Assembly: GCA_037355855.1 (NCBI GenBank)
Contig: CM074767.1
Coordinates: 2,604,001 to 2,668,000, forward strand
From: Pseudo-nitzschia pungens
Taxonomy: Eukaryota > Bacillariophyta > Bacillariophyceae > Bacillariales > Bacillariaceae
Length of the DNA stretch: 64,000 bases
Direction: 5' to 3'
Part shown: piece by piece, positions 54,790-64,000 of the stretch
Layout: each line of letters opens with the position of its first letter
How positions within the stretch are numbered: the stretch's first letter is position 1
Made by a program: the position numbers and the translations under genes
The notes under the pieces: generated by a model
What the model was told of the DNA's origin: nothing
The model's database searches: none
What the model saw: only the letters and a program-made list of their open reading frames with translations

Positions 54790-56790
54790 ATGACCTCACT
54801 CACCAAGGAAGCAGGAAAGATGATGAGACGGCAAGTCACTAAGGGTGCTAACACCTGGTCCCGAGCTCTCCCAGCTATCAATGTACGTAGAAAGGTCGGC
54901 GTCGGCAGTACTCCTCTTACAAACGTTTCCCCGGTCGAGCTTGTTTTTCATGAAGGAATCGTGTCAATCGAGACTTGGTAGAACGGTGTCATCGCATGGC
55001 CAAGTCTTTCATCGGTTGGAATAGAGCTCAACCGAAAGCATTGGAAACGCATTATTTCAGTACGGATGTAATCGGCATTGGCTTTGTCGTCTGGCGAGCT
55101 GCCCACGTCATGCGGCGCAAGATGCAGACAGTCCTCCGTACGACTCGAACGACGATGTGAAACCTTTTGCTGCTGTGTGATTACCGAACGTGACACGACC
55201 ACATCGTCGTACCGCTCGGCATTCGTCATGTCCCGAGAAACCTTCTCACAACTCTCGTTCTTCTACTTTGCATTCTGCAATTGTTTTTGGATCCTTTCTC
55301 GTTCAATCGACGATCACTGTCATTTTTGACTACCGCAGGCCAAAAATAATCATGCTGATGCCGTACCAGCTGTTGATCCAGCTCATTTCCAACCACTTGG
55401 CACTTGGACACCGGAACAGTTGAACAAATCTCGAGCAGAAAATCCGTTTGCAATGGGATGGGCTCCCAGCGGCGCCCGCCATGCCGTTCCAAACATGACG
55501 CACGCAGATGGTGTATACTTATACGACGATAATGGCAAGCAGTATCTTGACTGGACCTCCCAAGCCGTTTGCTCCAACCTGGGACACAGCTTACCCGAAT
55601 CAGTCATCCAAGCGGCCGAGTACCAAATGCGATTGATGCCTTATGCCTACGGAGATATCGGCCAAACGGAGGTTAAGACGCGTTTGAACCAGCTCATGAA
55701 CGAAGTTCTTCCAGGTGACTTGACAGCAGCCATCTACCCCAGCAGTGGATCCGAAGCGAACGAGGCTGGAATCATGATGGCACGTCGATTCACCGGAAAG
55801 CAAAAGGTTATCAGTTGGTACAGAGGTTACCACGGCGCCACCTCAAACTCCAGTTCTGCCACAGGTGATTCCCGACGCTGGTTCAACCCCGAAGCCCCAA
55901 ATTTCATCAAGGCTTTCAACCCATTCCCACTCTTCTTCAAACCGGGCGGCTCGAACTGCACCGAAGAGGAGCAAGTTGAAGCTGCACTCGCTATGCTTGA
56001 GGAAGTCATCCTGAACGAAGGGCCCGATAACATTGCTTCCATCATGACGGAGAGTATCCAAGGAGCTGGTGGTTGCTTGATCTTCCCCGATGGTTACTTG
56101 CAGGGTGTTCGTGCTCTCTGCGACCAGTACGGAATTTTGATGCACATGGACGAAGTCATGATGGGCTTTGGACGTACTGGAAAAATGTTTGGATTCCAAA
56201 ACTACGAAGGTGTCATGCCCGATATCGTCACTTGTGCGAAGGGTATCTCTTCCTCCGCAGTTCCTATGTCTATGTTGGCGTGCAACAAGGAGATTCTCAG
56301 TTTCTTCGAAGACAAATCGATGGGATGGGGAAGTACCTACAATGGACATCCCGTTGCGATGGCTGTATCGTACGAAAGCACCAAATACTTGTTGGAAAAC
56401 AACATTGTTGGCCGAACAGCTGCAATGGCCCCTCTTTTCGAAGCCTGCATGCAACAATTGGTGCAAGACCACCCATGTCTCAAACAATACAGAGCAGTAG
56501 GCCTCTTTGGATGCCTCGATGTTCAAGACATCAACGGCAAGAACCCCAAATTGCAACACGAAGCACCACACGAAGCCTTTATGAAGTACAAGGAGGCATA
56601 CCGAGCGGAGGGATTGGTCGGTTTGCATAGATACCCACACATTCACTGCGCACCACCTCTCAATATCAGTGAAGAAGAATTGATTGATGGATTTGAACGT
56701 CTTGATCGCGCTCTTTGCGTTCTCGATGAAGCACTCGGATTCCCACCACGAGTAACAGAAGATGACAACGCCCAGCAAGCAGCAGTATAA
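54790..56790 (+). CDS. Class-III PLP-dependent aminotransferase, mitochondrial-type presequence, one intron
   Basis: Exons 54790-54882 and 55339-56790 give 514 residues; the 456-bp intron has GTACGT...CAG ends. Exon 1 encodes a basic amphipathic presequence (MTSLTKEAGKMMRRQVTKG). The enzyme core shows YPSSGSEANEAG (PLP-phosphate binding), MHMDEVMMGFGRTGK with the cofactor-binding Asp (D302), TCAKGISSS with the Schiff-base lysine (K332), and a GSTYNGHP motif. These are hallmarks of class-III aminotransferases. The overall look is like omega-amino-acid/taurine- or beta-alanine:pyruvate aminotransferases; the substrate is not decided. Exon 1 was chosen because its frame joins exactly to the region upstream of LNKSRAENP. 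Confidence 0.88.
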
Positions 56791-57532
56791 CACCCCTCAA
56801 CGGACAAACTTGATTATGGCCTTGCAACCATCCTGGAGTTTACAACAGTGCTCCACTTTCTCGCAATTTCTGACACTCATCCACCATCCTATCCTCCTTT
56901 ATTTTCCACAAAACTATGTTGTGTGTGTAACTCGTCGAACAACTGTAACAACACTCGATTGAGGACGAAAGAGACGATTCGACCAATGCTATAATTTTTA
57001 TTTTAAAAGAAGGAAATTATTTTACTACCGTGTCAATGTGTTTACCCATCGAAACTAATCAAGTCACCAGCATGATGTCTGAACAAGTCTTGTGGAGAGT
57101 TACCAACCGTACGATGATTGCTTGACGTAGATTTCTGACAGTCGCAATGCGATTCACAATGCAGAAGATCCATTTTATGTACGGTATTTGTGCGACGGAG
57201 TTCCAAACACCTGATACCTTGGTTCTAAATCGCCTTGTACTTCGTAACCTTACTTGTAAAAAATATGAGTAACTTCGACAAGAAAAGGAAGTCAGCTGTC
57301 CGGAACGTTCGGAATTACGTAGGGAGGCTTGAAGGCATTGAAAACATGCAGTAAACCTTACGTATCGGTAATCTTACTCGTAACCTTAACCTCACCCTAA
57401 TCAAAAAACCTTTCTTATCGTCGTTTTCCTGTTACGGGTAAGGTTACTCATACTGGTTCCCATACCTGATACGTTTTGGGTAAGGCTACGTAATCCAATT
57501 ACGTTGAACCTTTTAATTAAAAGAAGAATACG
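56791..57532. other. 3' flank of the aminotransferase gene
   Basis: Non-coding. GTAACCTTAC/GTAAGGTTAC motif copies occur at about 57245, 57380 and 57436. It ends at the inverted-repeat element. Confidence 0.6.
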
Positions 57533-57799
57533 AGGCGCTCGGAACGCAGATACGACAAATGAAGTCGAAGGGAACACAGATGGGGTACTTCGGGTTGGAA
57601 TTCTTTGGTTGGTACGCTAATAGGGTAATAAACCAAAATGGGGATAAATTCGGTACGCAGATCTGGTAATGAAAACAGATGATACTTCCCGCTCTATCCA
57701 AATATACAGTAATGTAATATTTTAATGATCCTCAACAGTATTTATGAACAGTAGGGCTATAATGATTGCGTCCACCGGGAGAAAAACACGCACGGTAAA

Positions 57800-57902
57800 T
57801 ATGCACGGTAACATGCACAATAACATGCACGATAACATGCACGATAACATGCACGATAACATGCACGGTAACATGCACAATAACATGCACGGTAACATGC
57901 AA
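57800..57902. repeat. 12-bp minisatellite ATGCACGATAAC
   Basis: Eight copies with variants ATGCACGGTAAC and ATGCACAATAAC. Inverted copies occur at 58240-58350. Confidence 0.9.
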
Positions 57903-57909
57903 AATGGGT

Positions 57910-58050
57910 ACAAACGGGTTCAAACGGGTTCAAACGGGTTCAAACGGGTTCAAACGGGTTCAAACGGGTTCAAACGGGTTCAAACAGGTTCAAACAGGTT
58001 CAAACGGGTACAGCAACCGGTTTCAAACGGGTTCAAACGGGTTCAAACGG
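57910..58050. repeat. 10-bp minisatellite GGTTCAAACG
   Basis: About 13 nearly perfect copies; a few read GGTTCAAACA or GGTACAAACG. Confidence 0.93.
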
Positions 58051-58239
58051 TAAGATTTTTGAATCTACGTGTTAAATTTTTAACGATTAATCCGGTCGAC
58101 CCGGTACTTAACTATTGACCGGGTAAACTTTCAATACTAATTAGAATATTTAAGACGGAGATTCAAATTAATACATAGAAAACATTTTAATTATCGTATT
58201 GACGGTGGGAAATTGTTACTTGAGGTATTTTTTGTTAGT

Positions 58240-58350
58240 ACCGTGCATGTTAATGTGCATGTTATCGTGCATGTTATCGTGCATGCTATCGTGCATGCTA
58301 TCGTGCATGTTATCGTGCATGTTATCGTGCATGTTATCGTGCATCTTACC
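58240..58350. repeat. 12-bp minisatellite GTTATCGTGCAT, inverted relative to 57800-57902
   Basis: About nine copies of GTTATCGTGCAT with GCTATCGTGCAT variants, able to pair with the left array. Confidence 0.9.
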
Positions 58351-58489
58351 GTGTACCTTAAGTAACCATTCGAGCTTCAATTTTACACGGGGAATAGTTA
58401 AAAATTTAACACGTAGATTCAAAAATCTTCTGTACCGGGCGGACGAGGTACAAACGGGTAGTACAGACCGGTCATAGTCGGTACAACCC

Positions 58490-58670
58490 GGTGGCAGTAC
58501 CCGTTTGTACCGGTTTGTTCCCGTTTGTACCTGTTTGTACCCGTTTGTACCTGTTTGTACCGGTTAGTACCCATTTGTACCGGGTTGTACTACCAGGTTG
58601 ACCGGTTTGTACCGAGTTGACCGGTTTGTACCGGGTTGACCGGTTTGTACCGGGTTGACCGGTCGGCCCG
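58490..58670. repeat. GTACCCGTTT / GACCGGTTTGTACCGGGTT repeats
   Basis: Ten-bp GTTTGTACC(C/G) units pass into a 20-bp unit GACCGGTTTGTACCGGGTT repeated three times. Confidence 0.85.
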
Positions 58671-59296
58671 GTACAGAAGATTTTTGAATCTACGTGTTAA
58701 ATTGTACGATAACATACACAATAACATCCACAGTAATAATCATTGTCATAAACGTTCAATAAGTAACCATTTCCAACTGTTTACCGGTAAATATCAATCA
58801 CCGTATTAAATTTTCAATACACATTAGAACATTTAACATGGAGATTCAATTTAACACGAATGACCGGGTTAATAGTTCAAAATTTAACACGTAGATTCAA
58901 CCGACCGGGTACCGGTACAAACGGGTAGATTTTTTGCAGTGGAAACCAGTACTGAAAAAAAAACCGGTTCAAACGGGTACAAACGGGTAGAGTTTTTGCA
59001 GTAGAAACCAGTACTGCAAAAAAAACCGGTTCAAACGGGTACAACCGGGTTTTTTTGCAGTTACCATGCACCGTGCGTGTTTTTCTCCCCATGCACGCAA
59101 TATTGCCCTAGTACTGTTAAATACTGTCAAGCATATAGTGCAAAATATCATCTGTTTCATTACCAGATCTGCGTACCGAATTTATCCCCATTTTGGTTTA
59201 TTACCCTATTAGCGTACCAACCAAAGAATTCCGACCCAAAGTACCCCATCTGCGTTCCCTTTGACTTCATTTGTCGTATCTGCGTTCCAGGCGCCT

Positions 59297-60335
59297 ACGG
59301 GGATCTTATTTGCTATGCGTAATTTTACTCGTAACCTTACCGCACATCGTGAATTCTTCACTCCTACGGATGCACCTGTAGTACGGGTAGGTACGGTAAT
59401 TACGTATGCCGGAGGAAAGAAACAACGGACAGTCTCATTTTCTTTTTGGGAGAAAATAATTTCGGTACTGCTCCTAATATCGGAAACCTTACCAGTAAGT
59501 TAGCTTACGTACGGTAAACCTTACCCCATTTTAAGATAACGTTTTCCCAAAATACTAGTAGTTTCACAAAGCGTCAAAATGACCTTCAGGTGAGAAATTC
59601 TCAGATCATAATCGTACCGTAGGGGAATGCAGGGGTCATGCGAGGAATGTAAGTATGTCGAGTGATGTTAAGTACGGTACAAGTAACCTTACAGTTTTAA
59701 TGTGCCGGTGTAAGTTTTTAGGGTTGTGAAGGTCATTTTGACGCTCTGTGATAGCTTTTCGGAAAACGTTATCATATTATTTAGAGTATTGGGAGAAGTA
59801 CGGTACCAAAATAATTTCCCCCGTTTTGAACTTTGTGAACTTGGTGCTTGGTAACGTATCCTCAGGGCGGATAAGAAGGACCGCAAACACAAGACACTCC
59901 GGACTGTGTCTCCTGTTTCGTCGAGCCGAACGGAATTGTGACATGCTGCATTCGACCGCTAAGGTTACTGTGGCACTAGGAGGATGGTAGCTTTTGCTGG
60001 GGCAGATATTACGAAAACATCATCATCGAAATCGGCGACCAAGACTCAAGACAACAACCGCTCCCAAACAGTTTTGTCGAAGTTGTAGACCGACCTAGGC
60101 CAGGAAAGAACGACAGAACATCACCTGGAGACAGCAGTACAGTTCGTGATCGATACTTCACGGACCAAGTCGTTTCGAGACATTGTGACCTGAGTTCAAT
60201 TTAGTCAAGGTGAATCTGACGGAAGAAGAAGAGGCTGAGGCCTTGGCCACGCCGTTGTTGGCTCCGGAGCCTTCGGAAGTTGACGAGTTCGGAGCGCAGT
60301 TGCTTCAATCTCTACATTCGAGGAACACAAATAGA
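59297..60335. other. Intergenic region upstream of the hydrolase, with possible 5' exon sequence
   Basis: Host-type spacer with GTAACCTTAC copies at about 59328 and 59683. A 39-bp word around 59557-59600 (GTTTCACAAAGCGTCAAAATGACC) recurs inverted at about 59726-59760 (AAGGTCATTTTGACGCTCTG), forming an inverted repeat of about 200 bp span. The hydrolase frame is open from 60210 to 60335 without an ATG, which suggests an upstream coding exon that I could not place. Confidence 0.5.
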
Positions 60336-63300
60336 ATGGAAAACAATTTATCGGCGGGAGAATCCTCTGACAACAATTTCAACATTAGCAATATGTCACC
60401 CATGATGATGGCACCATCGGGACAAAGCAATCCAGTGGTGAAAGGGATGATTGCAAGCTGTCTGAGAATGCGTACCATTGCGGACGCTCTTCCCACAATT
60501 TTACAGCCTCTTGTGGCGAGTGGGAAAATATCTTTTGTCGTCTTTTTGGGGGGGCAATTATTGCTTCTCGCTCTTTGGTTGCCATTTTGGATCATGTCCT
60601 TTGTCGTATCAGAGGTGGGAGTTTATGTTGCTGTCGTAAGCAGTGTATTTCTAGCGGGACGGGCCATTATCAGAATGATCGCTTTTCCAGGATCCTCACA
60701 TCGAATATCGAACGAGATCGAGAAAGAATTTGCAAAGTATTCTGTTCGAGTGATCACATCTTCGGCAACTAGTCTTATCGATCTTGCAGTGGCTGTTCAA
60801 GGAACACATGGTAGCAGTATGTCAAGTGATAAGTACTACGAGATTCCTTCTCTCTGGAAAAGGGCGAAATCTTATCGTGACAGAGTCCTTGGTGTATACA
60901 CAGAAGTTTTGCATACAACTTTCGAAGATGATAACAGCATGACTGATTCGTCTCCTCCGGAATCAAACAAATACGGAAACAATAATTTGGTGGGTGATAT
61001 TGGAAACCTGTCTGGACTCACTGTTGATGCCATGACAGACGGTCGAATCTTGTTGAACCATTTGGATAAAGTGCTGACAGAAATCAACAACCTCGAAGAC
61101 GAAGCAAAATCGTTTTTGGAGAATTCCACCAAAACCCCCCCGGACGCGGCCCGCAAAATAGCAGGGAATCTGTTAGTGGCTGCTACTGAACTCCGGGACT
61201 TTGTTGAATCTCTCAAGCCGCCAATGTCCTCCGGAGAATCAGAATTGATGAATAGAGAAGAGAGCAACGAAAACTTGTCTGTGGACGAAGTTCGTAGACG
61301 GCTTGAGGAAGAACAGGCAAACGCATCAATTATCGATACGATTCGGATGGGAGCAGCGTCCATTATTCCGATGTTAGATCCACCTCTCCATGGTTCCATC
61401 TTTGGTTTTGATGTTTTGCGTGGTTGTGTTTTAGCCCGTTATCGAGGTGCGCGTCAACTTTGGGTTCAGAGACCTGGTGGAGGCATGATTGATTGTTTGC
61501 ATATCCCGGCAAAATCAACGTCACCACCAGTGTCTACAGGTGGTATGCCCATGTCCCGCAACTCCAAAGCCGTCATCTACTGCAACCCTAATGCCGGGTT
61601 GATTGAAATCGCAACAGGAATGAGTCTTGCGGGTGGCAATGTCGCATCGGACACTGATAATGTTGTCAATGACAATTGCTGGACCGACTTCTACACTAAT
61701 GCGGGCTTTGATATGTATCTCTTTAATTATGCTGGATTTGGAAGAAGTCACGGAGGAGTATTCTGTGGTCTGTGGAATGGATTTCAAGGTGACAAAAAGT
61801 ACACGCCGGGAGCTTGGGGTAGGATAAAGAGGATTTGCTATGGATTATTTTTTAGTTTTCGCCCAACTCCAAGTTCACTCCGCGCAGACGGTCTCGCCGT
61901 GGCAAATCACATACTTTCTCACATAGACGTGAGATCTTTGGTTGTGAGTACTCAGGTTTCAAGGTTTTGGTTAAGACTTCCTATCGAGAATGTAATATTT
62001 TCTCTGACAAATCACGTCGAGACTCACTATTCTCTTCTCTGAACTCCTTCGCTCTGCTTCGCACCGCTTAGATTGTAAGTCAAATTGCAGTATTGCTTCA
62101 GATAGTTCGATCCAAACTGCGACTATCATTCCTGTTAAGTATTTGTTTTATTTGATTTCCATCTCAATCGGGATTACTTTTCGTTTTTCTACCTGTTTTC
62201 TTTCTTCCATTCTCAAACACTTCCAGCACGGAGAAAGCATCGGTGGTCTTGCTGCCTCCTACACTGGACGGAAGCTGAGCGAAGACATTCATCTGAAAAA
62301 CAAAGTTTCATTACTCATTTGTGACAGAACATTCTGTAACCTAGAAGCTGTTGCACAGCGACTTGTGGGTGCGTGGTCAGGATATGCCATAAGAATGTTA
62401 GCACCTTTCTGGTCTACTGATGTCGTCGGCGACTTTCTTGCGGCAACGTGTCCTAAGATTGTTGCCAATGATTCTGCAGACGCTATCATTGCCGATTCCT
62501 CTTCTTTAAAAGCTGGAATATCATTCTGGAAAGAAATCCAACGGAGTACTTCCTCTACGAAGGGGATAGGCTGGATCATGGATGCTCCATTGAATTATAG
62601 GATGGCTGATTGGGAAAATTTATGCGTTGCCGATTCTCGTTATGTATCACCGCCTCGAATAGCACGATTGACAGCTCCGGTTTGGCCTGCGGATAAGCAT
62701 GTTTCTCTAAATGAGGCGTTTCATTTTGCAGCATGTGCCAGGAGAATCGGAAAACAGGCCTCTATCGAAAAGAAAAGATTTACCGCTATGGCATCGTCGG
62801 GAATGCTCAATGCTGAGGAAGGCAACGCTGATGGTTGCCAAGCACCGATATTTCTGGTGTGGAAGTTTCTTGGTTGTTGCGAAGGACTATGTGGATCTCC
62901 ACTTGGAGTCACTGTCAAAGCTGGTTTTGATACTACTGTGTCATGGTTATGTTCCATGTGCGTATTCGGAGGTCAGACAGTTGTCGAAGGAATGGAAGAC
63001 CGACACAAGTGGTCGAACTTTGAAGCGTGCACGAAATTACACGAGCTCGGCGAAGCCAAGGACACGGATTTCGATTGCAGACCTCCAGATTATGAAAGTC
63101 AAGAGTCTGATGCTGTTGTTCATCCGAAGCCATTGCCCGAAGTTTTGGAAGCATTGAAAGAAATTCTGGAAGAGAATCCCGACGACGAGATCCTAAATGA
63201 CGGTGAGTAGTTTATGCTTCGTGAGAGAGCTTTCTGATTGTTCTTGACGTTTTGCAAGCAGCGATGCTAAACCTGCTGCGTAACGCGCTACTTTTCCTGC

Positions 63301-63552
63301 GACGCAGTGAGCCACGAGATCGGGTTTGTGATGGATACCCTAAGATATGTCATGTCTCGGTTGTCGGCGCCAGCTACCATAGAAACAAGTTGGAAAAGTC
63401 GTCACTTCAATTCGAATAGTCCGATGACAGAGGGGTCTTTTATGAATCTACATTGCGGTCACAATCATCAATTTTCGAGTGAGGAACGAAAGCGACTGAA
63501 GGCAGTCCTGGAACAGGCAACAACGGATGTACATTCTCCGTCCGTAGTTTAG
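60336..63552 (+). CDS. Large membrane-anchored alpha/beta hydrolase (serine hydrolase), three exons
   Basis: Exons 60336-61943, 62227-63202 and 63308-63552 give 942 residues; the introns (283 and 105 bp) have GTGAGT...CAG ends. Two hydrophobic segments near residues 70-120 (VVFLGGQLLLLALWLPFWI and VGVYVAVVSSVFLAG) anchor the N-terminus. The hydrolase fold starts around residue 450 with AVIYCNPNAGLIEI, then MYLFNYAGFGRSHGG. The nucleophile elbow HGESIGG (S540) sits at the start of exon 2. The C-terminal exon ends with LHCGHNHQFS, supplying the likely catalytic histidine (H913 or H915). It is much longer than typical ABHD enzymes. Substrate unknown, probably a lipid or ester. ATG 60336 is the first in frame; a further 5' exon is likely because the frame is open from 60210. 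Confidence 0.8.
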
Positions 63553-64000
63553 AAAATCATCCGTTGCTCTTGGCAATGGATATGCGACAGTTGAATATAA
63601 CGCATGGGTTTTAATTGTCATTTTCTTCTGCCGCTGGTGTTGTTTTTATCACAACAGGATACGCCCATTTTTTCTCGTTTTTTCTTTCGAATCAAAGCAC
63701 CCTATCGTTGTATATGTGGTTGAATTTTTTTCCCAACGGTATGGTACATAGCACAAGATCGAAAGATAATAGAATGCATTGTTTCACAACGAAAGTTACT
63801 TCTAGACCTGACTGAATGAGCGCAACCATGGAACGCGGATGAAATCAGTCGAAAAGTCTTCCGGATAGTGTTCTAACTTTTGAAAACTTCTCGGGATTAC
63901 AAACAACACAGTCACTATTTCACACTGCAAACATCTGTGAATTGTACAAAATAATGTGAAATACTAATTGACGTTGTGAATGAAGCTCATGCAGAATGTC
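63553..64000. other. 3' flank of the hydrolase gene
   Basis: No gene is seen to the window end; T-rich runs at about 63667-63730. It could hold the 3' end of the next gene on the reverse strand, but no coding frame is convincing. Confidence 0.5.

Larger units (their letters stand above)
57533..59296. mobile_element. Inverted-repeat element with ~150-bp arms and internal minisatellites, 1,764 bp
   Basis: The arms (57533-57684 and 59146-59296) are about 95% complementary, beginning AGGCGC-T/C-C/T-GGAACGCAG and including GGTTGGTACGCTAATAGGG. A 3-bp ACG may be the target duplication. The interior holds a 12-bp ATGCACGATAAC-type array (57800-57902), its inverted counterpart (58240-58350), a 10-bp GGTTCAAACG array (57910-58050), a GTACCCGTTT/GGTTTGTACC array (58490-58670), and four alternating copies of TGAATCTACGTGTTAAATT in both orientations. 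There is no coding capacity. It is a non-autonomous foldback-like element. Confidence 0.8.

Noticed and set aside
57910..58050. GGTTCAAACG array as a possible CRISPR or telomere-like array
   Set aside because: Head-to-tail 10-bp units without spacers; a minisatellite inside an inverted-repeat element.
57722..58422. Met-Leu-Pro-Cys and Asn-Met-His repeat peptides
   Set aside because: Frames created by the 12-bp minisatellites, open on both strands; not genes.

Overview
This window is nuclear DNA of a photosynthetic stramenopile, most likely a pennate diatom. Short GT-AG introns interrupt many genes. N-terminal presequences carry diatom plastid-targeting signatures (SAFSSP at the start of an oligopeptidase, GFAPS in a fibrillin). 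Several other proteins have mitochondrial-type presequences. The species is not identified.

Left gene block (1-21.5 kb). Compact genes on both strands: a plastid-type M3 oligopeptidase (cut by the window edge), an AAAP amino-acid transporter, a plastid fibrillin, a conserved mitochondrial membrane-type protein, an ankyrin/EF-hand/adenylate-kinase fusion, a PPR protein, a SNF5-type chromatin-remodelling subunit, a candidate plastid membrane protein, a FAM173-like methyltransferase, a Wss1/SPRTN-like DNA-protein crosslink protease, and the translation factor DENR. Their spacers are full of a short GTAA-NN-TTAC motif (GTAAGGTTAC or its complement).

Transposon island (about 22-53.3 kb). A mariner-like transposase (DD39D) is followed by a complete 6,044-bp P-superfamily element with perfect 23-bp terminal repeats, an 8-bp target duplication and an uninterrupted 1,457-residue transposase. 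One host gene, an 8-exon FKBP isomerase with exons as small as 27 bp, survives in the middle. To its right are nested insertions: at least four copies of one LINE family, two copies of a ~2-kb non-autonomous retroposon that borrows the LINE 3' tail and carries 150-bp tandem repeats, a 1.16-kb foldback element, a solo LTR, a 7.55-kb LTR element without recognisable gag/pol that was itself hit by a 5'-truncated LINE, and an older LTR fragment. Target-site duplications visible by eye allow the insertion order to be read.

Right gene block (53.3-64 kb). A mitochondrial-type class-III aminotransferase, a 1.76-kb inverted-repeat element filled with minisatellites, and a large membrane-anchored alpha/beta hydrolase whose catalytic residues lie on separate exons.

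The host genes do not form one pathway; they are ordinary housekeeping and organelle genes. The unusual biology is in the mobile DNA, above all the P-superfamily element, the LINE-tailed retroposon pair and the foldback elements.
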